This document shows positions 25,160-34,817 of a stretch of DNA of 64,000 nt, in pieces. Source of the stretch: Aestuariispira ectoiniformans (lineage in GTDB: Bacteria > Pseudomonadota > Alphaproteobacteria > UBA8366 > Aestuariispiraceae). The translations under genes and the position numbers were made by a program. The stretch spans positions 2,931,588-2,995,587 of the forward strand of contig NZ_CP062788.1 in assembly GCF_025136295.1 (NCBI RefSeq), written 5' to 3'. The notes under the pieces were generated by a model. The model was not told where the DNA came from. It saw nothing but the letters and a program-made list of their open reading frames with translations, and ran no database searches. How positions within the stretch are numbered: the stretch's first letter is position 1; each line of letters opens with the position of its first letter.

Positions 25160-27529
25160 ATGAGTGACACGGGGATCGGCGCATCAGTGCGCCGTAAAGA
25201 AGACTTTCGTTTCCTCACAGGCCAGGGAACCTATACCGACGACATCAACCGGCCAGGACAGACCTACGCCTATATCCTGCGCAGCCCCCATGCCCATGCC
25301 AAAATCAATGGCATCGACAAGAGCGCGGCTGAACAGGCACCGGGCGTGATCGCCGTCTTTACCGGTGACGATATGCAGGTTGGCTCCATTCCCTGTGGTT
25401 GGGGCGTAAACAACAAAGACGGCAGCCCGATGAACGAACCGGCGCACCCGCCCCTCGCACAGGGCAAGGTCCGCTATGTGGGCGATCAGGTTGCCGTGGT
25501 TATTGCAGAAACCTATGCCCAGGCGAAGGACGCCGCCGAAAGCATCGAGGTCGATTACGAAGAGCTGCCTGCCGTTGTAAATATGGAACAGGCACTGCAG
25601 AGCGCGACCCTTGTTCATGACGACGCGCCGGGCAACCTCTGCTACGACTGGGAAATCGGTGATGCAGCAGCAGTAGATGCCGCCTTTGCAAAAGCAGACC
25701 ACGTCACAAAGCTGGATATCGTTAACAACCGTCTGATCCCCAATGCGATGGAACCGCGTGCGGCGATTGGTGACTATGATACCGCAACCGGCGAACATAC
25801 TCTCTTCACAACCAGCCAGAACCCGCATGTCATCCGTTTGCTGATGGGCGCATTCGTCCTGCAGATTCCGGAACATAAGCTGCGCGTGGTTGCCCCCGAC
25901 GTTGGTGGCGGATTTGGGTCGAAAATCTATCACTATGCCGAAGAAGCCATCGTGACCTGGGCGGCTGAAAAGATCAGGCGTCCGATCAAATGGCACGCGG
26001 AGCGGTCTGAAAGTTTCATGTCCGACGCCCATGGCCGCGATCACATCACCCATGTGGAACTGGCGCTGGCCTCCGACGGAACATTCCTCGCCCTTAAAGT
26101 GGACACCAAGGCCAACATGGGGGCCTATCTGTCCACCTTTGCAACCTGCGTACCCACCTATCTCTACGCGACGCTGCTGGCCGGCGTATATAAAACGCCT
26201 GCTATCCACTGTAACGTCAGGTCTGTTTTCACCAACACAGTGCCTGTGGACGCCTATCGGGGCGCCGGACGACCGGAAGCCACATATCTGATTGAGCGTG
26301 TTGTGGACCGGGCCGCACGGGAAATGGGGATGGATCAGGCAGAATTGCGCCGGAAAAACTTCATCCCGACAGACGCCTTCCCCTATCAGACCCCCGTTGC
26401 CCTGCAATATGACTCCGGTGACTATTTCACAACGCTGGATCAGGCACAGAAACTGGCGGATGTTGCAGGTTTCCCTGCGCGCAAGGCTGAAGCCGTCAAA
26501 CGGGGTAAGCTGCGCGGCCTTGGTTATTCCACCTATCTGGAGGCCTGTGGCATCGCGCCAAGTGCGGTTGTCGGCTCCCTCGGCGCACGTGCCGGGCTGT
26601 TTGAATCGGCCAATATCCGCGTTCATCCGACCGGTTCGGTCACGGTCTATACCGGATCGCACAGCCATGGTCAGGGCCACGAGACAACCTTCGCACAACT
26701 GGTATCCGATACCCTCGGCATTCCAATCGAAAATGTGGATATCAGCCATGGCGACACCAACAAGGTTGCTTTCGGTATGGGAACCTACGGCTCACGCTCA
26801 CTTGCAGTGGGTGGCGAGGCGATTATGAAAGCCCTGAACAAAGTTGTTGATAAGTCTAAGAAAATTGCCGCTCACGTGTTGGAGGCAGACGTTGCCGACC
26901 TTGAGTTCAAAGACGGCAAATTCACTGTTGCCGGAACAGACAAGGAAATGGCGTTTGGCGACGTTGCGTTGACGGCCTACGTCCCGCACAACTTCCCGCA
27001 CGAAGAGTTGGAGCCGGGACTTGAAGAACAGGCTTTTTACGACCCCATGAACTTCACCTATCCCGGTGGTTGCCACATCTGCGAGGTGGAAATTGACCCG
27101 GATACCGGCGTGACGGAAGTCGTCAACATGACGGCGGTCGACGATGTCGGACGTGTCATCAACCCCATGATTGTCGAAGGACAGGTTCATGGCGGCATTG
27201 CCCAAGGGATCGGGCAGGCCCTGCTAGAGACCTGCAGCTACGATGATGACGGTCAGCTCTTAAGCGGTTCCTACATGGATTACACCATGCCACGGGCCGA
27301 CAACCTGCCGGACTTCAAGGTCGCCACGGCGGGCACGCTATGCACCCATAACTCCCTTGGCGTCAAAGGCTGTGGCGAGGTTGGCGCAATCGGATCACCG
27401 CCAGCGGTCATCAATGCCGTGGTCGATGCTTTGTGGGACTTGGGCATCCATGACATTTCCATGCCCGCCACGCCGCAAAAGGTCTGGCAGGCCATCCACG
27501 ATGCACAGATGCCCCAGGCCGCAGAATAA
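25160..27529 (+). CDS. coxL: Molybdenum hydroxylase large subunit, form II CO dehydrogenase-like
   Basis: The 789-residue subunit binds molybdopterin cytosine dinucleotide. It begins [19 protein letters not shown], as do CoxL proteins. The active-site loop reads AYRGAGR (residues 365-371), the form II pattern, and not AYXCSFR, whose cysteine holds copper in true form I CO dehydrogenase. [13 protein letters not shown] (MPT binding) and [16 protein letters not shown] (catalytic glutamate near 745) are intact, so the enzyme should be active. Substrate is unknown: aldehydes, purines, nicotinate-like rings or slow CO oxidation are all possible for form II. ATG 25160 follows a purine-rich GAAGAAG site; a TTG at 25145 is less likely. 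Confidence 0.93.
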   Translation: MSDTGIGASVRRKEDFRFLTGQGTYTDDINRPGQTYAYILRSPHAHAKINGIDKSAAEQAPGVIAVFTGDDMQVGSIPCGWGVNNKDGSPMNEPAHPPLAQGKVRYVGDQVAVVIAETYAQAKDAAESIEVDYEELPAVVNMEQALQSATLVHDDAPGNLCYDWEIGDAAAVDAAFAKADHVTKLDIVNNRLIPNAMEPRAAIGDYDTATGEHTLFTTSQNPHVIRLLMGAFVLQIPEHKLRVVAPDVGGGFGSKIYHYAEEAIVTWAAEKIRRPIKWHAERSESFMSDAHGRDHITHVELALASDGTFLALKVDTKANMGAYLSTFATCVPTYLYATLLAGVYKTPAIHCNVRSVFTNTVPVDAYRGAGRPEATYLIERVVDRAAREMGMDQAELRRKNFIPTDAFPYQTPVALQYDSGDYFTTLDQAQKLADVAGFPARKAEAVKRGKLRGLGYSTYLEACGIAPSAVVGSLGARAGLFESANIRVHPTGSVTVYTGSHSHGQGHETTFAQLVSDTLGIPIENVDISHGDTNKVAFGMGTYGSRSLAVGGEAIMKALNKVVDKSKKIAAHVLEADVADLEFKDGKFTVAGTDKEMAFGDVALTAYVPHNFPHEELEPGLEEQAFYDPMNFTYPGGCHICEVEIDPDTGVTEVVNMTAVDDVGRVINPMIVEGQVHGGIAQGIGQALLETCSYDDDGQLLSGSYMDYTMPRADNLPDFKVATAGTLCTHNSLGVKGCGEVGAIGSPPAVINAVVDALWDLGIHDISMPATPQKVWQAIHDAQMPQAAE

Positions 27530-27544
27530 CGAGGACACAGACAC

Positions 27545-28342
27545 ATGTATGAATTCAACTATAAGCGCGTCTCCTCTGCCGCCGATGCGGCAACGGCGCT
27601 TGCCGCTGCCGACGACGGTAAAATCGTCGCTGGCGGCATGACCCTGATACCGACGCTAAAGCAACGTCTGGCACAGCCAAGCGACCTGATCGACCTTGCC
27701 GGATGCAGCGACCTTGTCGGGATTACGGTGGACGGAGATGCCGTCACCATAGGCGCCATGACAACCCATGCCGCCGTCGCTTCTTCCAAGGACGTTGCAC
27801 AGGCCATCCCCGCCCTTGCCGATCTGGCGGGAAATATCGGTGATGCCCAGGTGCGCAACCGTGGCACCATCGGCGGTTCGATCGCCAACAACGATCCGGC
27901 AGCGGATTATCCCGCAGCCTGTCTTGCACTGGGCGCAACAATTGTGACGACCAAGCGGGAGATCGCGGCTGACGATTTCTTCACCGGCATGTTTGAAACC
28001 GCCTTGGACGAAGATGAGATCATCACGTCTGTCCGCTTTCCGAAACCCGCGGCTGCGAATTACCAGAAGTTCGCCAACCCGGCGTCACGCTATGCCATGG
28101 TTGGCGTGATGGTTGCCAAAACCGGTGGTGGTGTTCGCGTCGCCGTAACAGGTGCTGGACAGGACGGCGTTTTCCGGGCCGGTGATATCGAGGCCGCGCT
28201 GAGTGGAAATTTCTCCGCCGATGCGGTGGACAGCTCCTCCATCTCGGTTGATGACCTTAACAGCGACATTCACGCCAGTGCAGAGTATCGACAGCATCTG
28301 ATCGGTGTGATGGCGAAACGTGCTGTTGCTGCGTGCAGCTAA
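27545..28342 (+). CDS. coxM: CO dehydrogenase-like medium subunit, FAD-binding
   Basis: A 265-residue FAD subunit of the molybdenum hydroxylase. The two FAD-binding motifs are [14 protein letters not shown] (residues about 31-44) and [18 protein letters not shown] (near 111-127), standard for CoxM/XdhA-type FAD_binding_5 domains. The C-terminal CO_deh_flav_C domain begins about residue 170. It takes electrons from the iron-sulfur centers of CoxS and hands them on, probably to quinone. It is 15 bp after coxL, and a strong terminator follows it. The S-L-M order is the one usual for form II clusters. Confidence 0.94.
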   Translation: MYEFNYKRVSSAADAATALAAADDGKIVAGGMTLIPTLKQRLAQPSDLIDLAGCSDLVGITVDGDAVTIGAMTTHAAVASSKDVAQAIPALADLAGNIGDAQVRNRGTIGGSIANNDPAADYPAACLALGATIVTTKREIAADDFFTGMFETALDEDEIITSVRFPKPAAANYQKFANPASRYAMVGVMVAKTGGGVRVAVTGAGQDGVFRAGDIEAALSGNFSADAVDSSSISVDDLNSDIHASAEYRQHLIGVMAKRAVAACS

Positions 28343-28364
28343 CACGGTCGAGCCGTGACGACAG

Positions 28365-28399
28365 GCGCCTCGTCCAATTTGGGCGGGGCGCTTTATTTT
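28365..28399 (+). terminator. Terminator-like hairpin after coxM
   Basis: GCGCCTCGTCC (28365-28375) pairs with GGGCGGGGCGC (28381-28391) with two G-U pairs around a 5-base loop, followed by TTTATTTT. It may uncouple the abundant structural subunits from the accessory genes coxDEF. Confidence 0.8.
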
Positions 28400-28487
28400 G
28401 ATTTGTAAGGCCCCTCCTCTTTGAAGCGCTGGCGCAAAGCCTTATGTTAGGGATCAGGCCTTTAACTCACGTAACGAGCCAAAGCAT

Positions 28488-29408
28488 ATGAGCATTTCCG
28501 CCCTGCCCGCCTCCGTTGACGATACTCTGGACATGCTGTCCGGTGGTCAGTATGTCGCCGACCGGTCCCTATCGACGGCCCTTTATCTGTCGCTCAGTCT
28601 CAACCGCCCGTTATTCCTTGAGGGCGAGGCAGGTGTCGGCAAGACGGAAATCGCAAAGGTCCTTAGCAAACAGCTTGGCCGTCGTCTCCTGCGCCTGCAG
28701 TGCTATGAAGGCCTGGATGTCAGCTCCGCCGTGTACGAATGGAACTATGCCCGTCAGATGGTGGAGATTCGCCTTGCGGAAGCACAGCATGACCGCCCCC
28801 GGGAAAGCCTGGAATCGAACCTCTTTTCAGAACGCTTTCTCGTCAAACGCCCGATCCTGCAGGCGTTGGAAGATACAGGGGAAGGTCCTGCAATCCTGCT
28901 GATCGACGAATTGGACCGGACTGATGAGCCTTTCGAGGCTTTCCTTTTGGAGGTTTTGTCGGACTTCCAGGTGACGATCCCGGAACTTGGGACCGTTCGC
29001 GCCAAAGAACCGCCGATTGTGATCATCACATCCAACCGGACCCGTGAAATCCACGACGCCATCAAACGGCGATGTTTTTACTATTGGGTCGACTATCCCG
29101 ATGCGGAGCGGGAATTGGAGATTCTGGGTGTGAAGGCCCCGCAGGTCGGCGAAAACCTGTCCAGGCAAATCGTCGCCTTCGTGCAGAAGCTCCGGAATAT
29201 GGACCTGTTCAAGCAGCCGGGTGTCGCAGAGACCATCGACTGGGCCCATGCCCTGACCCAGTTGAACCATCTGGCGCTCGATCCGCAAACCGTCAATGAC
29301 ACATTGGGCACCCTGCTGAAATATCAGGATGACATTGCCCGCATCCAGGGGTCTGAGGCCAGCCGCCTTCTGGAAGAGGTTAAATCGGAACTGAACGGGG
29401 CGAACTGA
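28488..29408 (+). CDS. coxD: MoxR-family AAA+ ATPase, CoxD-like maturation factor
   Basis: The 306-residue ATPase has Walker A GEAGVGKTEIAKVL (near residue 45), Walker B AILLIDELDRTDEPFEAFLLEVL and sensor VIITSNRTREIHDAIKRRCFYYWVDYP. This sequence set is that of CoxD/MoxR proteins. In Oligotropha, CoxD helps insert copper and sulfur at the Mo center of CO dehydrogenase; in a form II system it probably serves general cofactor maturation together with CoxE. It is separated from coxE by 1 bp. It is soluble, with no membrane segment. Confidence 0.92.
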   Translation: MSISALPASVDDTLDMLSGGQYVADRSLSTALYLSLSLNRPLFLEGEAGVGKTEIAKVLSKQLGRRLLRLQCYEGLDVSSAVYEWNYARQMVEIRLAEAQHDRPRESLESNLFSERFLVKRPILQALEDTGEGPAILLIDELDRTDEPFEAFLLEVLSDFQVTIPELGTVRAKEPPIVIITSNRTREIHDAIKRRCFYYWVDYPDAERELEILGVKAPQVGENLSRQIVAFVQKLRNMDLFKQPGVAETIDWAHALTQLNHLALDPQTVNDTLGTLLKYQDDIARIQGSEASRLLEEVKSELNGAN

Positions 29409-29409
29409 C

Positions 29410-30675
29410 GTGCCTGATAAGAATGCCCCTGCCCCCAATCTGATCCTCGGCGAAGCCGACGGCGGGCGGCTGGCCGACAACATCATGCATTTCGGTCGTG
29501 TTTTGCGCCGCGCAGGCCTGCCGGTCGGGCCCGGCAAAATTCTGGACGCCATCAATGCCGTCACGACAGTTGGTGTGACCTCGCGAGAGGACTTCTATTG
29601 GGCACTGCATGCCGTTTTTGTCAACCGGCGGGACCAGCGAGAGGTCTTCGACCAAGCCTTCCACGTTTTCTGGCGCAATCCCAATTTGCTCGAAAAGATG
29701 CTTTCCGTGCTCCTCCCCAGCTTCAAGGGTGACGAAGTCACACAACAGGAGAGCACTTTGTCCCGCCGCGTAGCAGAAGCAATGGCACAGGAACAATCGA
29801 AGGAAGGCGAAGGCAGTGAGAGCGCCGAACAGGAAGAAGAGCTGGAGCTTGACGCAACACTGACCTTTTCCGGTCGCGAAGTCTTGAACAACAAGGACTT
29901 CGAAAAAATGACCACCCAGGAACTGGCAGAGGCCCGCGATAGCATAAAGCGATTGCTCCTGCCGCTGGGGAAAGTCAAAACCCGGCGTTTCGAACGCCAT
30001 TCCACCGGTCCCAAACTGGATATGCATGCAACGATGCGGGCCTCCGTCCGTCGTGGCGGCGATATGATTCTCATGCGGCGCAAGCGCCCACGCCAAATTC
30101 CGCCCCCGTTGGTCATTCTTTGCGACATATCGGGTTCAATGGACCGCTATGCACGGATGTTGCTTCATTTCATGCATGCGCTGACCAACGACAGGGATCG
30201 CGTTCATACATTTCTGTTCGGCACGCGCCTGACCAACATCACGCGGTATCTGCGCTACAAAGACCCGGATGATGCCATTGACCGGGTGACCGAGGCTGTC
30301 GAGGACTGGTCCGGTGGGACGCGTATTGGGCAAACGCTCCATGACTTCAATAAAAACTGGTCCCGGCGTGTCCTGGGCCAAGGCGCAGTTGTTCTGCTAA
30401 TCACGGACGGGCTGGACCGTGACGGGGCTGCGGGGCTATCTGACGAGATGGCACGGTTGCATCGCTCCTGCCGCCGGTTGATCTGGCTGAACCCTCTCTT
30501 GAGATATGACCAATATTCCCCAAAATCATTGGGGGCGCGGGCCATGATGCGGCATGTGGACGAGTTTCGTCCCATCCATAATCTGGAAAGCCTCAGCCAA
30601 TTGGCAGACGCATTGAAACATGATCATGGCATGTCCCGACAGGACATGGCCCGATGGAAAGAGATGGCAGCATGA
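29410..30675 (+). CDS. coxE: VWA-domain protein, CoxE-like partner of MoxR
   Basis: The 421-residue protein starts at GTG 29410, right after coxD. The N-terminal half is the VWA_CoxE region with a long acidic linker (EGEGSESAEQEEELELD, near 134-150). The C-terminal VWA domain has an intact metal-ion site: CDISGSMDRYARM (near 238), and LLITDGLDRDGAAG (near 330). CoxE proteins work with the CoxD ATPase as a chaperone pair for CO-dehydrogenase-type enzymes. The end overlaps coxF by 4 bp (ATGA). Confidence 0.92.
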   Translation: MPDKNAPAPNLILGEADGGRLADNIMHFGRVLRRAGLPVGPGKILDAINAVTTVGVTSREDFYWALHAVFVNRRDQREVFDQAFHVFWRNPNLLEKMLSVLLPSFKGDEVTQQESTLSRRVAEAMAQEQSKEGEGSESAEQEEELELDATLTFSGREVLNNKDFEKMTTQELAEARDSIKRLLLPLGKVKTRRFERHSTGPKLDMHATMRASVRRGGDMILMRRKRPRQIPPPLVILCDISGSMDRYARMLLHFMHALTNDRDRVHTFLFGTRLTNITRYLRYKDPDDAIDRVTEAVEDWSGGTRIGQTLHDFNKNWSRRVLGQGAVVLLITDGLDRDGAAGLSDEMARLHRSCRRLIWLNPLLRYDQYSPKSLGARAMMRHVDEFRPIHNLESLSQLADALKHDHGMSRQDMARWKEMAA

Positions 30676-31733
30676 CGACCACGAAAAACGATGCACAGAA
30701 CCATCACGCAACCTTCAATGATATTCCCGAACAGGCCGCACGTTGGCTGAATGAAGGTCACAAGGTTGCCCTGGCAACCGTGGTCCAGACATGGGGATCA
30801 TCCCCCCGCCCCGTCGGCAGCCAACTCGCCGTTAATGAAAGCGGCGCTTTTGTCGGGTCCGTTTCCGGTGGCTGCATTGAAGGTGCGGTCGTCACAGAAG
30901 CCCTGGATATCATGGAGAGTGGCCGTCCAAGCCTGCTGGAATTCGGCGTTGACGACAGCATGGCCTGGGAGGTTGGCCTGGCCTGCGGAGGCACAGTGAA
31001 AGTGTATGTGGAGGCGCTGAATGCCGATGACAGGCAAATCCTGGACAATCTGCTTGAAAAAAGGCGCGCGGCCAAACCCGCGACATTGGTGACCGACGTG
31101 ACAAGCGGGCAGCAATGCCTGATTTCCAATGATGAAAAATCCGGACCTCTTAACCCTCCCGCCGCAATCACGGCGCTTTGCGCCGACGTCCTGCGACAGG
31201 ACAAGAGCCGCCTGGTCGAACTAGGCGATCAGCAATTCTTCCTCCAGGCTCATAATCCGCCGCTGCGTCTCTTCATTATCGGTGCGGTGCACATCAGTCA
31301 GGCTCTCGCACCGATTGCCTCGCTGGCCGGTTACGAGGTTATTCTCGTCGACCCGCGGCAAGCCTGGGCCACGGAAGAGCGATTCCCGGCGATCCATATC
31401 GACCAACGCTGGCCGGACGATGCCCTTGAGGGGCAAAGCCTTAACAGCCGAACCGCAGTCGTCACCCTGACCCACGACCCGAAACTTGACGATCCTGCCT
31501 TGGAAAAAGCACTTCGTTCTGACGTTTTCTACATCGGTGCATTGGGAAGCAAGAAGACCCACGCAAAACGGGTTGCGCGATTACAGGACGCAGGCTTCAC
31601 GGAAGATGAGATCAACCGGATAGATGCCCCTGTCGGTCTTGATATCGGCGCGGTATCCCCGGCGGAAATCGCGGTTGCGATCATGGGGCAGATAACGCTT
31701 TCGCTTCGTGGCCCCAAACACGCCAACGGATAA
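30672..31733 (+). CDS. coxF: XdhC/CoxI-family Mo-cofactor sulfuration and insertion protein
   Basis: The 353-residue protein has an N-terminal XdhC/CoxI domain (TVVQTWGSSPRPVGSQLAV and VSGGCIEG, residues about 36-74) and a C-terminal Rossmann domain (LRLFIIGAVHISQALAPIA, then DVFYIGALGSKKTHAKR). XdhC-type proteins bind molybdopterin, protect it, assist sulfuration of the Mo atom, and hand it to the large subunit. The start ATG 30672 overlaps the coxE stop; an alternative ATG 30654 would add six residues. The gene is 8 bp ahead of the MoCF/MobA-type fusion gene. CoxF/CoxI naming follows the neighbourhood. Confidence 0.9.
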   Translation: MTTTKNDAQNHHATFNDIPEQAARWLNEGHKVALATVVQTWGSSPRPVGSQLAVNESGAFVGSVSGGCIEGAVVTEALDIMESGRPSLLEFGVDDSMAWEVGLACGGTVKVYVEALNADDRQILDNLLEKRRAAKPATLVTDVTSGQQCLISNDEKSGPLNPPAAITALCADVLRQDKSRLVELGDQQFFLQAHNPPLRLFIIGAVHISQALAPIASLAGYEVILVDPRQAWATEERFPAIHIDQRWPDDALEGQSLNSRTAVVTLTHDPKLDDPALEKALRSDVFYIGALGSKKTHAKRVARLQDAGFTEDEINRIDAPVGLDIGAVSPAEIAVAIMGQITLSLRGPKHANG

Positions 31734-31741
31734 CGCAGCCC

Positions 31742-33361
31742 ATGAAATTCACCGATACGCCTATTGGAGAAATTCCCGTCGGGGCTATCCTCGCGCACTC
31801 CACATCGCTTGATGGAAAGCGCTTGAGTAAGGGGCACCGGTTGACAGAGGACAATCTCCGATCCCTTCAGGCAGCAGGCACAAAAAGCGTTGTCGTTGCA
31901 ATTCTGGAAGCCAGCGATATTCACGAAGATGAGGCTGCCGACCGTCTTGCATCCGCCGTTCAAGGTACTCATACCACCTCCTCCGGCGCTTTCACCGGAC
32001 GATGCAACTTGTTTGCCGATGTAGACGGCCTGCTCTGCCTGGACGAAAGCGCGATCACGTGTATCAACCACGAAGATGAGTCCATAACGATCGCCACTTT
32101 GCCGAATTATACACGCGTATCGCGTAAGCAAATGGTGGCAACGATCAAGATCATTCCTTTTGCGGCTCCAAAGACAGCGTTGTCCCACTGTGAAGCACAT
32201 GCAACCGAAAATGCCATCACCGTTCACCCCTTCCGGGCCCTGCGCTGTGCCGTCGTTCAAACGACGCTGCCCGCCACGAAATCCTCTGTCCTGGACAAGA
32301 CCATGGACGTCTTGCGGCAACGGGTTGAAAGTCTGGGCGGTTCGATCACAAAAGAGATACGCTGCCCCCATGACAGCAATCAGCTGTCCCGGGCGCTCAC
32401 AACGCTTCATGCGGAGCGCCCCGATGTCATCCTGATTACCGGGGCATCCGCCATTACCGATCGCCGGGATGTTCTACCCAACGGTCTTGAATTAGCAGGC
32501 GGTAGCGTCATTCATTTTGGCATGCCGGTTGATCCGGGCAATTTATTGCTTTTGGGGCGTTACGAGGATCTGCCGGTGATCGGGATGCCAGGATGCGCGC
32601 GCTCCCCCAAAACAAATGGTTTTGACTGGGTTCTGCAGCGCGTCTTCGCAGGCCTCATACCGACACGTGATGAAATGATGGATATGGGCATTGGCGGCCT
32701 GCTGAAGGAAATCCAGACCCGCCCGCAACCACGTAATGAGGTGGCACGTAAAGAGGATGCAACGCAGCCCAAAGTGACCGGCCTTGTCCTGGCTGCCGGG
32801 CAATCAACGCGAATGGGTGCGGAAAACAAGCTCACCTCGGAAATCCGGTCACAGACGATGGTCTCCCATGTGTTACAGTCCCTTAAGGACTCGCAGGTCC
32901 GCTCTATTCTCGTTGTCACCGGCCACAATCACAAAGAAATCGAGGCCGCTGCCGCTGAGTTCCGGCCGGTTTTTGTTCACAATCCTGACTACGCGGAAGG
33001 GCTTAGCACCAGCCTAAAACGTGGAATTTCTGCCGTGCCGACTGACTGTGATGCGGTTTTGGTTTGCCTGGGCGATATGCCTTTTGTGCCTGCGGAAATC
33101 ATGGACAGGCTCATTCAAGCCTACAATCCGACGGAAGGTCGCATCATCTGCATTCCCACCATTGACGGCAAACGCGGCAATCCGGTTTTGATCGGCCGGC
33201 GCTTCTTCCCTGAAATCCATGAGATAGCCGGTGACAAAGGAGCCAAGGAGCTTATCCGAGACTATGCGGATTACGTCTGTGAAGTCCCTGTCGATGACCA
33301 ATCCGTGTTGATTGATATCGATACACCGGAAGCTCTGGCGCGATACCGCAACAGCGACTAG
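31742..33361 (+). CDS. Fusion of MoCF-like molybdopterin-binding domain and MobA/MocA-like nucleotidyltransferase
   Basis: The 539-residue protein joins two functions. Residues about 1-340 form a MoeA/MogA-related domain: LDGKRLSKGHRLTEDN at the start and the ITGASAITDRRDVLP block in the middle resemble the molybdopterin-binding fold. Residues about 350-535 form a MobA-like NTP transferase: TGLVLAAGQSTRMG holds the nucleotide, VCLGDMPFVPAEIMD carries the metal-binding aspartate, and GKRGNPVLIGRRFF follows. It most likely adds CMP to Mo-molybdopterin, giving the cytosine dinucleotide that CoxL-type enzymes need. It ends the cox accessory operon, 8 bp after coxF. Confidence 0.86.
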   Translation: MKFTDTPIGEIPVGAILAHSTSLDGKRLSKGHRLTEDNLRSLQAAGTKSVVVAILEASDIHEDEAADRLASAVQGTHTTSSGAFTGRCNLFADVDGLLCLDESAITCINHEDESITIATLPNYTRVSRKQMVATIKIIPFAAPKTALSHCEAHATENAITVHPFRALRCAVVQTTLPATKSSVLDKTMDVLRQRVESLGGSITKEIRCPHDSNQLSRALTTLHAERPDVILITGASAITDRRDVLPNGLELAGGSVIHFGMPVDPGNLLLLGRYEDLPVIGMPGCARSPKTNGFDWVLQRVFAGLIPTRDEMMDMGIGGLLKEIQTRPQPRNEVARKEDATQPKVTGLVLAAGQSTRMGAENKLTSEIRSQTMVSHVLQSLKDSQVRSILVVTGHNHKEIEAAAAEFRPVFVHNPDYAEGLSTSLKRGISAVPTDCDAVLVCLGDMPFVPAEIMDRLIQAYNPTEGRIICIPTIDGKRGNPVLIGRRFFPEIHEIAGDKGAKELIRDYADYVCEVPVDDQSVLIDIDTPEALARYRNSD

Positions 33362-34266
33362 CCCGCAGCCTGCTTTTCCAACACAGCCTTTGGCATCGAA
33401 GATAACAGGTTGCGATCAAGGAAGTCGGAGAGATGATCAGCCATACCATGGCTGTATAGATTGTCATGCCCGGCCTGCGGCAGGACAACGAATGAGGCAT
33501 GGCGCGGCGCTTTCTCATGCAGTACTTGGGCAAACCGGATTGGAATGACGCGGTCCTCGCCACCATGAACGATGAGAATTGGAATATCCAGCTTCCCAAT
33601 CAGTTCCGTAGAATCAAATCTATCATGAACCAGCCATTTTGCAGGCATATACCAGTATACCGACTGCGCAACGTCGGCGATGCTGGAATATGGTGCCTCA
33701 AGCACCAGTGCGGCCGTTTTGCGTCGATTGGCCAAAGCCACGGCAACACCTGTTCCGAGGGACTCCCCATACACAACGATCTGATCACTTTGAACACCTT
33801 TGGACAGCAACCAGTCATAGCTGGCGGCGGCATCGGCGACTAACGCCTCTTCCGATGGCGCGCCCTCCGCACCGGCGTTATACCGGTAGGACGGGAAAAG
33901 CAGCCCATAGCCTCTGCCGGCGAAATACTGCGCGCGGTCTGCACGCCCGGCAATGGAACCTCCATTGCCGTGGAAATAGAGAACAACCTTGCCCGACGGC
34001 TCCTTAGGCGGTTGCCACCAGCTAAAAAGCGATAGACCGTCATGCGAGGGGACTTCAACCGATGTGGCCCTGAAAAGCCCATATGCAGCCGGGATGGGGC
34101 GTTCATCGGTCGGATGATACATCAACCGTCTTTGCGCGATAAACAGCAACGTCATCAGCGCGACATAGGCTCCGCCCCCAACGAGTAGAAGGTTGGTCAA
34201 GACTGATGGCACCACTTTCCCTTTCCGTGCATCCGACGTTACAATGATATTTAATCTTTTCCTCAA
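33358..34266 (-). CDS. Membrane-anchored alpha/beta hydrolase (BEM46/ABHD13-like)
   Basis: The 302-residue protein has one N-terminal membrane span (residues about 25-45, LLLVGGGAYVALMTLLFIAQRR) and then an alpha/beta hydrolase domain. The oxyanion loop is YFHGNGGSIAGR, the nucleophile elbow GESLGTG (serine near 164), an aspartate in HGGEDRVIP and a histidine in AGHDNLYSHG complete the triad. RRLMYHPTDERPIP near the start is typical of BEM46/YfhR-type hydrolases with unknown lipid-like substrates. Its stop overlaps the convergent cox fusion gene by 4 bp. An internal GTG at about residue 18 could be the real start. Confidence 0.85.
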   Translation of the reverse strand: MRKRLNIIVTSDARKGKVVPSVLTNLLLVGGGAYVALMTLLFIAQRRLMYHPTDERPIPAAYGLFRATSVEVPSHDGLSLFSWWQPPKEPSGKVVLYFHGNGGSIAGRADRAQYFAGRGYGLLFPSYRYNAGAEGAPSEEALVADAAASYDWLLSKGVQSDQIVVYGESLGTGVAVALANRRKTAALVLEAPYSSIADVAQSVYWYMPAKWLVHDRFDSTELIGKLDIPILIVHGGEDRVIPIRFAQVLHEKAPRHASFVVLPQAGHDNLYSHGMADHLSDFLDRNLLSSMPKAVLEKQAAG

Positions 34267-34408
34267 TTAAGAGAATGCTTTTAGCCGAAATTAATGTTCT
34301 TGTTCACTCAGAAATCAATATTGTATCGTGACGCCAACAAGTTAGTAAGGGGCCCGGCTGGCAACGCCGGAACCGGATCAACGAAGACCAATACAGGTAC
34401 CAAATCGG

Positions 34409-34792
34409 ATGAGTGATATTTCTCGTGACGAACTCAAGGCGCATCTATCTGCCGTAGAGGCACAAGTTCGCGCCGCATTGCGTATCGTGGCCGCCGAATC
34501 GAAATCGGTCCAACAAGCGCATGGATCCCTTCGCGCGGATTTGTCCTCGGCTTTGGTCCGTCTGCAAAGCGACATGACATCCGGTCATCAGGACCTGGAC
34601 AACAAATTGAACAAACTGATATCCGACGTGCAATCGCTGGAACGCAACCGCAAGATCACCAGCGGCTTTTTGGCGGCACTCGTCCTTATCGCAGGCATTG
34701 CCATTGGCATGGTCGCAGGAGGAAGCTGGGTCGTCATGCAAAGCCTGCCTACCGGCCCGGAGACGCATCAGGGCATGTCTGACGCGTCATAA
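34409..34792 (+). CDS. Small coiled-coil membrane protein of unknown function
   Basis: The 127-residue protein is not one I recognise. Residues 1-88 are predicted to be helical with heptad-like spacing of leucine, valine and alanine (LKAHLSAVEAQVRAALRIV, LRADLSSALVRLQ, LDNKLNKLISDVQSLE), consistent with a coiled coil. One membrane span follows (FLAALVLIAGIAIGMVAGG, about 86-105) and a short polar tail. The shape resembles small scaffold or phage-holin-like proteins, but context gives no hint. It stands between two oppositely oriented genes as a single transcription unit. Confidence 0.7.
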   Translation: MSDISRDELKAHLSAVEAQVRAALRIVAAESKSVQQAHGSLRADLSSALVRLQSDMTSGHQDLDNKLNKLISDVQSLERNRKITSGFLAALVLIAGIAIGMVAGGSWVVMQSLPTGPETHQGMSDAS

Positions 34793-34817
34793 CCCCATGG
34801 CGTGACTGCAAATCTCC

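Noticed and set aside
25184-26749. A 521-residue open frame antisense to coxL
   Set aside because: It lies wholly within coxL, which is intact and conserved; no independent start site or motif.
25160-27529. CoxL as a true form I CO dehydrogenase
   Set aside because: The loop is AYRGAGR, not AYXCSFR, so the copper-binding cysteine is missing, and the gene order is S-L-M.
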